Below are positions 10,421-21,448 of a DNA stretch of 64,000 nucleotides, piece by piece. Positions within the stretch are counted from its first letter, which is position 1, and each line of letters starts with the position of its first letter. Location of the stretch: assembly GCA_023334545.1 (NCBI GenBank), contig JAADVB010000058.1, positions 20,704 through 84,703 of the forward strand, in the 5' to 3' direction. The translations under genes and the position numbers were made by a program. This DNA is from Salisapilia sapeloensis (taxonomy: Eukaryota; Oomycota; Peronosporomycetes; Peronosporales; Salisapiliaceae). The notes under the pieces are model-generated. The model saw only the letters and a list, made by a program, of their open reading frames with translations, ran no database searches and was not told the DNA's origin.

Positions 10421-11827
10421 CTAATCTCGTTGTGTCGTTTCGGACAGCCTCATATCATCCATCCTAAATATCTCTTCCACTGGACTAATAGCGATCTGGT
10501 ATCCGTGCTCGCCAGAGCTATAGGAAGGAGTGGACAAATTGGAAATGTAGCTTAAAGGCGACATGGAGATAGAGGAAGGAGGCCGAGGATGAAAATCATA
10601 TGACTCTCCTGGGCAACTACTCATGTTCGACCATAATGAAGTAGACGAATCCACATCCTCAGCTCGTTCGCGATCAATCAAAGTCGTGCCTCGGTCTGTG
10701 TTTTCATATCTACCAGCGAGTACTTCTTGACGAGCAATGAGGTAAGCACTTGTCGTCTTTACTCTGTGGTCGCAAGCAGAGCAGATAGCCACCTTCATTC
10801 GTCTCAAACGTAGCTTGGGAAGGACGTCTACTTTTTCAAACGACTTGTTACAAGATCGACACATTTGTGATCGGCACATACGACAGTCGAGAGTCTTATG
10901 CATTGGATTAAATCGCCTAGTACCATTCTGGCATCCATGTGCATGCTTCTGCATCTCCGAGTCCGTCGATTCGCTACGATGTAGTCGACGGATGTCACTC
11001 CGGTAGAGTAGCCATGTAAGCTTCTTTTGATTCGCAATGTCAACAGCGGTGGTACTGGCTAAGTAAGAATCTGCCATTGCACCGACAGCGATACTGTCGA
11101 GGACTTTGCCGAAAAGCTCATAATATCCCTTCGTGTATACCTCCACAGCATTTGGACGAATTTGTTTAAATAGTGCGCACTGAGATAGTTGGCAACGGAT
11201 AGCACCGACTGATTTAAGTGGTGGAACCGATGGATGATCGATTCCGTGTGTCAGGCTGTAACCAATCCTTTCACCATCTTCTCGCTCAAGAACCCCCGTC
11301 GCACGAATGGAAACACTATCCCGGTGCTTAATTATCCCGTTTAGCCCTTTTGGAAACCCTGACAAAGCCCACTCAATACGCAACGACCGAAATGGATGAT
11401 CAGGTGAAGGCATTTCAATAGTGTTAAGTGTTTGCCCATCCTGCGTTCTCACTTTTGCAAATGCTAACGCTTGCATGTGTGCAGCTTCATCCGGACTGGC
11501 TGTACCGTACATTACATCTTCCAGGGTACCATCGACTGTTCCGTTGCCAATTAGGCATACTGGTAATTGCGATTTGCTTTCACGCGCATTGTGGTGTTCC
11601 GTGTACTTGGGCTTTGTCCGACGTTCGCGATAGATCGTCATATTTCCTCGCTTCTTGATAGGTTTCCACTTGTCATCATCCAATATGCGAGGAACTCTTT
11701 GGTCAAAAGCATCGTACTCGACGAGTGCCTCGTAAATGAGCACCATGGTAATGTGCTTGAAGTCGGCCTTTGCTCGTTCATCAAGATCAAGGGGAGGATA
11801 TGTATTCGCGTCCCATTGTTCCTGCAT
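10421..11827 (-). CDS. START-domain protein with FYVE-like zinc finger
   Basis: The frame is open from 11944, but family members begin shortly before a PP-h-x-L-x-x-DER segment, so Met40 of the open frame (ATG at 11827) is preferred, giving 468 residues. An N-terminal helical region (KWKPIKKRGNMTIYRER) leads into a START-like lipid-binding domain (about 90-300 from the open-frame start). This is followed by a Cys-rich region with CRMCRSQMCRSCNKS and a later ICSACDHRV pair, resembling a FYVE or related phosphoinositide-type zinc finger. The tail is Ser/Pro-rich. This architecture is common in oomycetes and presumably links lipid binding to membrane targeting; no ligand can be assigned. Confidence 0.8.
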   Translation of the reverse strand: MQEQWDANTYPPLDLDERAKADFKHITMVLIYEALVEYDAFDQRVPRILDDDKWKPIKKRGNMTIYRERRTKPKYTEHHNARESKSQLPVCLIGNGTVDGTLEDVMYGTASPDEAAHMQALAFAKVRTQDGQTLNTIEMPSPDHPFRSLRIEWALSGFPKGLNGIIKHRDSVSIRATGVLEREDGERIGYSLTHGIDHPSVPPLKSVGAIRCQLSQCALFKQIRPNAVEVYTKGYYELFGKVLDSIAVGAMADSYLASTTAVDIANQKKLTWLLYRSDIRRLHRSESTDSEMQKHAHGCQNGTRRFNPMHKTLDCRMCRSQMCRSCNKSFEKVDVLPKLRLRRMKVAICSACDHRVKTTSAYLIARQEVLAGRYENTDRGTTLIDRERAEDVDSSTSLWSNMSSCPGESYDFHPRPPSSISMSPLSYISNLSTPSYSSGEHGYQIAISPVEEIFRMDDMRLSETTQRD

Positions 11828-14405
11828 GCTTGATATGTGGGGAAAATGAAGGAATGTGCTGCTGTAAGAAACCAGAGTACAGAGAGAGAGACTCCACAAA
11901 CGAGATCTTTCCTCAGGGATAATAGACGCCAAACTGTCGTACATCGTTCGTACCTATTGGGCATCTCATGATTCCCTATCTCGACATCCATGTGGTAATA
12001 ATCACCAACTTTCAGCCACCATCGATCTAGTCTCCACATGAGCATAGGCTAGGAGTAGCTGACATAAGACGATGTAATACGTCGCAAGACTTAGTTACGT
12101 GATACAATGCGGGATAGCGTTTAATTGCTAGTGAGAGCGAAGAAGATTTGAGCAGGAAACTTGACCGCACAGACTTTAAATGGACCTCATCATACACTAC
12201 GTATTAAATGGAAACCTGTTCTTATTGCAAAATCATAGTGTACTTAGATGTTTATAGCCTAGTAGCTATCACTTAGCCGTTCTACACTAGGACTATCTTG
12301 CGTTTGGCATGATATTATTCAATTAAAACACCTGCGTCATCAGCCATTTGCGATAGGATCGCCACCTACGACCCTTTTAACTAATGGCTGATCAGCAATC
12401 AAGCAGACAGTGATCCACAAAGATGTGGTCACTTCTAAGCAGAAGATCATAGATGTCAATCAGTCCGATATCTTGTGATTATTTGAACTAAAGTTTATTC
12501 ATGGTACCAGTATGAGCTTTCAGACAGAGTGGAAACATTTACATGTATATCGTCAATAGTGAGGATACAGTTTTCCTGCACGTCATTCCCTCACCGGAAA
12601 GACGGACCTACGTACTTCTACGCACTAGAAGTCTGGATGTAGCGGATTAGATCGAGGTATCAGCAATAGTCCATTAGTCAATTCTGATCAAATAAACGAA
12701 GTCTGATGATGATTGAAACTAGCAGAGTAGATATACAACGCATTGAATCGCTTCTATTTAAGATGATAGCCCTTTCAGATAATTGATTTCAACATTGTTA
12801 TCATTGACCAATGCAATGGATAAAGAGCATTTAAATTCAAACGGCCTCTTTTGTCTGCAACAGAGGTATTCGTGTTTCCACTGACTGTCCCTGTCTCATT
12901 TGGAATCAGCTATGTCAGTACTGAAAAGGAGTTCAGAACAAGTCGCTTGCGAACTAGATCAGCATTAGCTATCTACGCAGTATTAAAATTTGTATAATCT
13001 GGAAGTGGTTGGTCATGCTGTGCTGCCTTTCGTGCGTCATAATGTTGAAGAGCTGTCTGATCTATATATCTTATGTTCAACTTAAAGTACTTGGAACGGA
13101 GCGGTATGAATGAAGACTACAATTTAGTCTTCTTAACTCTTTTATCAGAAGAAAGCGAGAACAGCTAAGGGACAGAGAGAATTGGCATGATTCATCATCA
13201 CTCGATGCTGGCAAGACTTGAGAGATGACAAAAGTTTGATACCAGTTTAAAGAAATGATTTAATTGCTCACACGATGCATAATCTGATGGTTTTGATGCT
13301 CAATACTGTAGTTGACTGGAAACTTAAAGAATTGATTAAAAAACCATGGTCACTTGAATACAATGCATTCTGATCAGCATTTAAGTATGTTGTCAAGCGA
13401 GTAGAAAGTATATGCCAATGCTTTTTGCCATAGAGTTTCAAGGTTGTTACCGAAACCCAAGACAGTGGCTAACCTCCTAGAGAGAGCTAAAGCTATATGA
13501 TGATATAGGTTCTGTTCCAGCTCGTTTTTTAATTAAGTACTAAGAAATGAAAACAGTAGCACTAGCGATGCAATCGAAGGCAATTCAATAGGAAATGAAG
13601 ACCTCCGGATAGCGACAAAGCTACTACTGGTAAGTCATCGAAAGATCTATGAGAATAGAACAAAAAGGTATATTGAAACGACCTAATATATCTAGGAGAA
13701 CAGATTGAAGGCATATAGCAACATGAAAGCCTTTGGACTCCCATGATTCAGCATTGCATTTAATACTGAGCCATGTTATTCACAATACTCGCCTCCAGAT
13801 ATTTCTTTACGTTTGTCTAGCAATCTTGACGACCATTTGCGTTTGCTCAAGTAAACTTCATATCACCAAAGTCCAGTATCCATGTCTTATTCAGTAGCAA
13901 AAGCTTCCATGAAGAGTGTGCTGCATTTAAAAGCACGAAAAAAACTCGATGAATAGACTGAAAGATATGAACTGGGTGACTCTTGTTTCCATCGTACGGA
14001 TTAAAAGTCTTCGTTTGAGCTGGTACGAAGAAGAGCGCATTTATTTGTCTTTTCACAACATCCTGATTCCACCCACAAAGCCTTCCCCTGTTCAATTCAA
14101 GCTCGTATGAAGCTGATGTCGACGGTACCTTAACGCAAATCATGACATTGTCTACATCCTATAGACAAATTCGGACAGAGTACTGTAAGCTGGCGTACAG
14201 GATCAGGATACGTGTGGTTGCCATCTTCATGATATACTTTCCCGTTCAGGAAGGTGGTAGCTACATGCTACCTCCTTATTACGCGCTTGTCTGCAGATAC
14301 ATCACCGTTGGATCGTCGACCTATTGAATACGCACGAATGGAAGGTGACAAAGCACTAGACAAGTAACTAAACAAGCGAATCATTCAATAGCTTGTGATT
14401 GCATT
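11828..14405. other. Gene-poor stretch, possible transposon remnants
   Basis: About 2.5 kb of AT-rich DNA with many stops. Two fragments look faintly protein-derived. Around 12889-12996 (+) a short frame encodes a segment with STEKEF and RLRTRSALA. At 13847-14143 (-) a 98-codon frame ends in WILDFGDM, reminiscent of the WILDSGA protease motif of copia elements. Neither is long enough to name an element. Confidence 0.35.
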
Positions 14406-15433
14406 TTAAAAGACAAGGTGCTTTGGAATTTCTGGCGCAACCTGCACCCCAAGACGTTCCCGAAGTTCATCCAACGGCGTCTCCAACTCTTCTTCATAGT
14501 AGACGTTCATCAAGTTGTGCACTTGAGCTCCAGCATGCTTTGCCCACGGTATATAAACCTGCCTCAGCATCTTTCTTTGCTCTATCATCATCCTACATCA
14601 GCACTTCCATACACAAGAAACTTTCTGCATGAATAAACTACCGGAATTGAGGCGAAGAGGGCCAACAAAGCCACTAAGAGCGGTGACTGGCAATCGAGTC
14701 TGAGTCATCTCTACATATTTGAGAATAATTTCTCCAAACACCGTCGGTGGGAGGGCAAACAATGTATGCCAAAAGTCGTGGAGCTCCCGATAGCGCTGGA
14801 TCACGTAGGCCAATTCCGGATCATCCACGTACTTGACGATCGAACGGCCATCTGCATCGAATCTATAATCCATGCAGATATAAGATACAGTGTATAGACA
14901 TGAAAGATGAAGCGACATACCCATGAGCATCCATGAATTCAGTGTATGCGTATCCAAATGTGTTTTTAGGAAGAGAACGGAGGTAGTCGACATCAATGGT
15001 GTTGGAGCGAATACTTGGTTTCTCCGCTAGGATACGTGCTCCAACCGGATCGGAACACATTTGTGCATGCAAGTGTCGCAGAGCATCACGTCCTAATGAT
15101 CGAGATGAGAATTCATGCTTACCAGAATATCATATCGTCAGAATAGGCACCAGTGACTTCGCCTAATGCAGCAAGCATATCCCCGCGCTCTGGATTAGAC
15201 AGCACTGTGAATGCAGACATGAACGACAGTGCTACTTTCTGGATCGGTGTCGTTGGATGGTGGCTTGGATAAAGCACTCGACGTTCCGGTTCACCGGCCA
15301 CAGACGACAAAGTACGTCGATTCAAGCTATGCGATTGCACATGCAAGTTCAATAGGCAACTATCTACCTTTGGGCAAAATCGCATCGCCTGCTTCGCAAT
15401 AGCGGGGCGTCCAAGTGCCTGCATGAAGCTCAT
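14406..15433 (-). CDS. COQ4: Ubiquinone biosynthesis protein COQ4
   Basis: Four exons give 283 residues: 15151-15433, 14921-15092, 14642-14862 and 14406-14581. The COQ4 zinc motif HD-x2-H-(x11)-E is present as HDFWH...E in exon 3, and the flanks (LAALGEVTG, SDPVGARIL, FVDDPELAYV-like, PLRLNSEQRKMLR, LMNVYYE) match the family from end to end. COQ4 is a matrix-side inner mitochondrial membrane protein needed for the coenzyme Q biosynthetic complex. The Arg/Ser-rich N-terminus before residue 50 suits a mitochondrial presequence. Introns 2 and 3 are standard; intron 1 (15093-15150) starts GTGCCT, a weak donor, chosen because it keeps phase and the conserved GEVTG-RDALRHL join. The start was taken at Met29 of the open frame; an upstream ATG at 15517 is possible. 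Divergent from the kinase gene. Confidence 0.9.
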
Positions 15434-15789
15434 CGGTCTCAAATACGATAATGACGTCTTCTTTGTCGCTTTGCACATCTTAAATCGGATCGTGTTGTAT
15501 CCGATGTCATTTCTCATAATTATATGTCCACTTGTTAGTATACTTTATCCAAGTCACCTAGGATCCGCCGACGACATGTCACGCAACCTTCGGGAAACTT
15601 CATCGTCCCTCCTTTGCTTCTGGGAGTATCCACCAAGTCACGCGCGAGTGTGGTCCATTGCTACTTCCAGAGTCTCCTTGACGAAGTCTATCTTTCTCCA
15701 AGGCATTTGCAACAGCTACTACGACTTCCCTTTATCAACATTCTCGCTTTATTTCTTTTGGCATCGTCCTAAAGCTTTTATTGGGATAA
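15434..15789. other. Divergent promoter region COQ4 / Arb2-kinase
   Basis: 356 nt between the chosen COQ4 start (minus strand) and the kinase start (plus strand). Frames overlap it but have no support. Confidence 0.5.
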
Positions 15790-18428
15790 ATGAGCAAGCG
15801 TGCCTTTGTGCAGCTCGCCAAGCTCAATGGAGAAGGCCAACTTCTCATGGGCTCACCAGTCATGGCGTTCATCGAGCCGGATGCTCCTTGGCTTCATACT
15901 GTCAATGAATTCGTCATGGTATGACCAATCTATCTTTTACTTTATCCTTCACGTGCCTAATTGTGCAATAGAGTTGCAATGATGACGAAGTAGAGGTAGC
16001 ACAGCGTCCAAAGGGGCTATTAGAAGGCTGTCGTATTGTCGATGCCAGTACATTAGCTCAAGTCACGTCGTCTTCATCCTGCAACGATGGTGGACACTAC
16101 TTTTTATGCCCCAACACGAACGCTCTCAACGTTCTTTTGCATAAGAACGGGATGCCAGTGCCAGAGGAGGCACCTAAAGACAGCAGCAATTCATCCGAAG
16201 CAGATCGTGCGAGAGAATCGGTGCATTTAACGTCTAGATTAGAATCATTAGATGAATTGCGTTACTATTTCGATGAGCATGGGACATTGAAACATGGGAA
16301 GACGAATCAAGCCGTTCGGGAGTTAATGAAAGATCCAAGCAAAGCGTTCGAAATCGACGAAATCCTTCGAGCAGCCATTTTCCACATCCAAATGGACATG
16401 TTGGCGGAAATGGCATTTCAACAGGCACCACTGCCGATTGATCCACGTCCGGATGAACCAAAGGAAGCGAGGTCAAGTGTCTTCCTAAGCACTGACTGGC
16501 GTACTGCTGAGCATCTACTCGTCGTCATCAACAGCGGCCGAGGTGTCCAGCCTGGCATCTGGAGTCGAGATCTCTTACTCCAGGAAGGTCTAGAGCTCGG
16601 GTCGATGCTTCCGACATTTCGAGCTGCACAACGAGACTCATTCGCTGTCGCTGTTCTCAATCCATTCACGAATAAAGTAACTGTCGACGGAACGACGTAT
16701 CCAATTCGTGGCAATTCATCTCCAGACGATCACATCCTGTATGTCTGGGATGAAATCATCATGCGAGCACATGCTCCACAAGTCTTTGTCTTAGCTCACT
16801 CTGCAGGTGCGAAACTCGTGACGACGTTACTACAGAATCGAGAAGCAAGTGCTGCATCTCGTCTTCGAGCTATTGTGTTTGTCGAAGCAGCGTATTCCAT
16901 CGATCCGTCCAGTACATCACCTCTCGTCGGCCAATTCTTGCGTCAAAAGGCGATTAATTTCAAAGCAGATCCATATGTACCTGTTGGTCAGCGTCTCCCA
17001 GAGGTCGAGAAGCAACTGTCTTGTAGCTGTCTCTGCGTTGGTGACTTGAGTAACGCAAGTGTCGAAGCACTCCATCCGACTTGGTCTTCTAGTGGCAAGA
17101 CACGTAGTTCGAATGTTGCAGGAACGATTCGACTCTCCATGGACACAACCTTCTCTTTCTTTCGTGAAGCTCGGGACCGAGGGATGTCTGCTGGAGAGTA
17201 CATTGCCGAAGTAGATAAAAAAGCACATTCATGGGGACACAAGCTTCGTTTACGTATCGATTCATTAAAGAAACCAGGTAAAAAGACTCGACGAACGAGT
17301 TCGACGCCAGGAGAGAAACGTCCGCTAAAGACAGCACGTAGTCTACCAGAGTCCACGGCGATGCGTACGTCTATCTTAAGTCGTTCATCATCTGCAGACG
17401 CCAAAGACGAATCGTCTATCAGCGTAAGTGACTTTGATCTGATCAAAGTGATAGGCCGAGGGATGATCGGGAAAGTATTTCTCGTTCGTAAAGTCGGTAC
17501 GCATGAGGTTTTTGCGATGAAAGTCCTACGGAAGAAAAATGTACGTCGAAGTGGCTTGCAAGAACACATTCGGACGGAACGATTGATACTAGAGGAGATT
17601 GATCATCCTTTCATTGCTCGTCTTCGCTTCTCGTTTCAAACCAAAGATAAATTGTACTTAGTAACAGACTACTGCAGTGGTGGAGAGCTCTTCTATCACA
17701 TGGATGGACAAGGATTTGCGTATGAACGAGCGAGGTTCTACGCAGCTGAGCTCGTCCTAGCGTTAGAACACTTGCATTCGTTAAAGGTTGCGTATCGAGA
17801 CCTCAAGCCGGAGAATATTCTCGTCGAGCCTTCGGGACATGTACGCATAACAGACTTTGGCTATTCCAAGCTGGATGTCGTGGCCGATGGTGGAGCACAG
17901 TCCATCGTCGGGAGTAAACAGTACATGGCTCCAGAGATCTTTCGAGAGTCATATGGCTTTGCAGTCGACTGGTGGAGTCTCGGGATACTCATTCTTGAGA
18001 TGCTGACTGGATGCATCCCGTATGAAGACGAAAACCCTCGTACGTTCTACATGAGCATCTCGAATTATAGTAACATCGATCGCATCCTACCTACACAAAT
18101 ACCACGTGCGGCAGCAGACATCGTATTTCAGTTGTTGGCACTCGATCCGAGTAAACGGTTGGGATCCAGAGGTGCGTTGGAAGTACGTGAGCATGCCTTC
18201 TTTGAAGGTATCGACTGGGATCGCCTGAGGAAGAAAGAGCTTGATCCGCCGTGGAAACCGGATGTACGAGACGAGTTGGATGTACGCAACTTTGAGGAAC
18301 AGTTCACGGACGAGCCTGCTGTTGATAGCGTCCCGACGCAACGTGGGTCCGTCATGAGTGGCGGACATACGTTTGATGACTTTACGTTTAACCCGACCAT
18401 CTCGGAAGGATCAACTGGTAGGATATAA
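15790..18428 (+). CDS. Arb2-domain and AGC protein kinase fusion
   Basis: Two exons, 15790-15918 and 15972-18428, separated by a 53-nt GT-AG intron in phase 0, give 861 residues. Residues about 130-440 resemble the Arb2/FAM172A alpha/beta-hydrolase-like domain: the opening LRYYFDEHGTLKH, then HLLVVINSGRGVQPG, DDHILYVWDEII and FVLAHSAGAK, with Ser320 in the elbow position. Residues 530-790 are an AGC-type kinase with glycine loop GRGMIG (538-543), catalytic Lys560, YRDLKPEN (Asp653), DFG Asp671, and an activation loop with SIVGSKQYMAPE instead of the usual TFCGTPEY. A C-terminal hydrophobic motif FDDFTF (844-849) marks AGC regulation by phosphorylation. Arb2 is a fission-yeast heterochromatin/RNA-silencing factor. 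Because both domains sit in one uninterrupted exon, the fusion is not an assembly of two gene models. Confidence 0.85.
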
Positions 18429-19106
18429 ATGCACATGGATGGAGGATAAATAAATCTCAGTGAGCTTTTCTAGTTGTGTAAGAAATGAAACCTTGGAATG
18501 GACTGTGTTAATACGTGAAAAAAACACTGTACGCCTAGATAACCAAGGATGTCAACGTCTGTGATTGTTGGGATGGCCATATTACTACTGATGCCGTTGA
18601 TGCAAGCGATATCGGTCGCTTTTGTAATCCATTGAGGTCCACGATGGTGTTTTACCATAACTGCGATGAAGCAAAAGGTAAAAATAGATTTCGCATAGTG
18701 GCCACATACAAATACTATATATCAGCACTCGATACAACCGTGCACGTTCAAGCACATTCTTACACAATCTAATGCCAAGCGCATGACATGGCAGGTGTCT
18801 CTTATCCAATAACAGCAATGGACCACGGAAGCAGAAGATTCATTGCTCCGTAGACTTCCAGAAAACATCCAGATGATAAATTTTTGACGACTGTAGAGTT
18901 GTAAAGATACTTGATGCATTCCTTTCCTCCGTGCAGGACGCAGTCTGGCGTTTCTTTCTTCTCCGTCCACCAATGTATGAATCAGCTCGGTAGTAATCAG
19001 GCAAAGAAGTCGTATTGCACAAGAAGAAATCAAGTAGCTGAATTTTACTTTTAAGTATTGCTTATATTCCGATTCCCAGGTTTCCATCCTTCTTACCACG
19101 CCTCCT
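18429..19106. other. Intergenic, no gene recognised
   Basis: About 0.7 kb separating the 3' ends of the convergent kinase and Kazal genes. Overlapping short minus-strand frames (for example 18722-19099) have no motif. Confidence 0.5.
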
Positions 19107-19739
19107 TCATTTACATTTGCCTTTATATTTAATACTCATTTCTTTGCGCAGTATGCACTTGAAGAGATTGAACGTGCACTTGTTCGCGTATGTGTTCCCA
19201 TCACTTGCACAGACTGGCTCCACTGCCATTCGACAACCCTCCATATTGCATTCGTCCGTCGCGATAGCATCACTAGAGCTCGACTCCTTTGAAGCGCTAC
19301 TTGATGAAGTTTTAGTCGCATCTTCTTCGGCACTTGTGCTTTGATTCGAACTACTTGGTGAAGTATTGCATTCATCCATGTCCACAGTCGTCAGCTCAAT
19401 TCCCTCTCGACACGCAGCCATCTTCATATCGCATTCATCCCGATACAGTTTCTTATTGGAAGCGCAGACTTGCACTCTAATCTTAGTGCATACAACAGTA
19501 TCACACGAAGTAGCGTCATTTCCATCTCCTTCACACGCACCCTTATGCTGAATCTTCATGTTGTTTCCACTAGCGCAGTTTGCATTTTCAAACTCACACT
19601 CGTTCGTGAACGTCTCATTCGTCGAGGAACAGACAGGATGTATGTCATCCGTACAAAATCTCTCCGTACAATCGATATCTTCAGCAGCAACCGATTGAAT
19701 AGCCACCATAGCTATCATGAGCATTAATTCGCGTAGCAT
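19107..19739 (-). CDS. Secreted three-domain Kazal protease inhibitor
   Basis: Single exon, 210 residues. A signal peptide is evident (LMLMIAMVAIQSVAA). Three Kazal domains follow: about 24-68 (CTERFC...HPVCSSTNETFTNEC), 79-122 (CDTVVC...VQVCASNKKLYRDEC) and 164-209 (CNMEGC...EPVCASDGNTYANKC). Each has six cysteines with standard spacing. A Ser/Thr-rich linker of about 40 residues separates domains 2 and 3. Expected to act outside the cell as a serine protease inhibitor; the residue after the second Cys that sets specificity differs between domains, so several targets are possible. Confidence 0.92.
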   Translation of the reverse strand: MLRELMLMIAMVAIQSVAAEDIDCTERFCTDDIHPVCSSTNETFTNECEFENANCASGNNMKIQHKGACEGDGNDATSCDTVVCTKIRVQVCASNKKLYRDECDMKMAACREGIELTTVDMDECNTSPSSSNQSTSAEEDATKTSSSSASKESSSSDAIATDECNMEGCRMAVEPVCASDGNTYANKCTFNLFKCILRKEMSIKYKGKCK

Positions 19740-19905
19740 AGCTCTTGTGAAGTCTTCAAGTAAAAGTCGAAATGCCGAATGAATAAAGGTGCAATTGTCC
19801 TTCTACTCAGATTTTAAACACTTGATTCATTGCAACGTGTCAGAAGACAGCTGAGTTTATTCGTTTTGCGTATCCTATACCAATCTACATATATCCTATG
19901 TACAA

Positions 19906-21154
19906 CTACGTCTCTTGCTTTCGTCTGTCTCGAAACGGATTTGCCTCTTCTTTTCCATCGTCATCCGAGTCAATCTTCTCCGTGTCTTTCCTGTCGCCAT
20001 TCGATGAAGATGCGTCACTTTCTTGGATTGACGGCTTGGACGTTGGTTTCTTCGCTGATCGAAACGTTGTATACCGAGGTATCGCTTCCATGTCGAGACA
20101 TTCAAACCCAGATAAATTCAATTCCTTGTCATCCGTGGTAGTCAATTCAGAAGATATAATTTTTGACGACGGCGGCTGTTGCTGATACGTGTCTGCGAAT
20201 GGGTTTAACGACTCATCGTCTTCGTCCGTCTCGCCATTCGGATGCTGATGACGTGGGCACTGTGACGGAACGTTTCCATTCAATTTCTCCTCGACCACCT
20301 TTTGGACAATCGCGGCCGTTCGAGCTGCATCTGCATTCTCCTGGGCGAGTGCAGAGGAAGATGGGACGGGTACGGATTGAGGGTACTTTTGAAAGTAGCT
20401 GGCTTGGTGTTCATCACGCAAGACGATCGTAGATGAGATGGTCGATAAGAACGCATGGAGCTCATCCATCGAGCCTTGCGCGCCAATCTTGCCCGTGACA
20501 GCGTATTCGTTTAAGAGACTAGAGACAAGATAAATAAAGAGATGGGATAGCTACTAGATGGATAAGTACGTGTTGGCGAGTAGAACGAGCTCATTCATCT
20601 GGTTTAATCGTTTCTCCATTTTCGCATTCCAGTCTTCCATGCCAATGACCCATCGACCTAGCATTTATGAGGAGATATGCTAGTGATAATATGTATAGGA
20701 TAGGATACCTGCATCAACGACGTAGGCGAGGTTCGATCTATCATGGCGATTAGTCATCAAGTCTTTAAAAAATGGGCTTGGAGCATACTCCAGTTCTCTC
20801 CGAATTTCATCTCGATACTCATAGCATCTTGCAAACAGTCTTGCGGCAGTAGAGACCACACCTATGTATATTAATTATGAATACAGTAACCGTTTGTACC
20901 ATCAATCGCTCTATACAGACCTGGAGGAAGGTTGTGCCGCATGCGATAAAAGAACTTTTCATAATAAATGACCTATTCATATTCAGTTAGGAGTATGTCA
21001 ATGCAGCGTATATGAGTGAGTCTTGCGAAAGGAAAAATACCTTTTTCATAAAAGTCGCGAGATTGGACTCGAGGCCGATGATGCCTCCGGCAACCGTCGT
21101 GACGGATTTGGAGATGCTCGTGATCGTCTGCGTATGTCCAAACCAAGTGGCCAT
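19906..21154 (-). CDS. Unrecognised conserved-looking protein with NPF motifs
   Basis: Five exons joined by clear GT-AG introns give 339 residues: 21041-21154, 20921-20972, 20709-20861, 20570-20657 and 19906-20518. I do not recognise the family. The first 150 residues are helical and basic (GLESNLATFMKK, YYEKFFYRMRHNLPP, ARLFARCYEYRDEIRREL, DWNAKMEKRLNQMNELV). The C-terminal half is polar with two NPF tripeptides (LNPFAD and ANPFRD), the signature ligand of EH domains. That suggests, but does not prove, a link to endocytic machinery. No membrane segment or signal peptide is visible. All five joins keep phase, which is the main support for its being a real gene. Confidence 0.7.
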
Positions 21155-21448
21155 GCTTGTCGTTTCTTTAAATTCACTCGAACTGCTCTCCTATAGTCTT
21201 ATCACGCGTCTGAACACGAGTACTAGCTGGAATCAGGTCGTATTCTCCCAAACTCGATATTTCGTTCGCTTGATAGACGCTATTTTTCAGAACACTCGTA
21301 CTTTGTATACTACTGAACACTGGATCCAGATAAAAAGCACCCATTGGAGAAAAGAGAATGCACGATAGTTTGGGATATATTCCTGTTTCTAGCCACACTA
21401 CAATTCAACTTTGCCCTTTTAAACATAAATACTCGCGTCATTACATTT

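Noticed and set aside
12889..12996. Short plus-strand frame with STEKEF/RLRTRS as a hAT-type transposase tail
   Set aside because: Only about 36 codons, stops follow at once, and no upstream transposase segment could be found.
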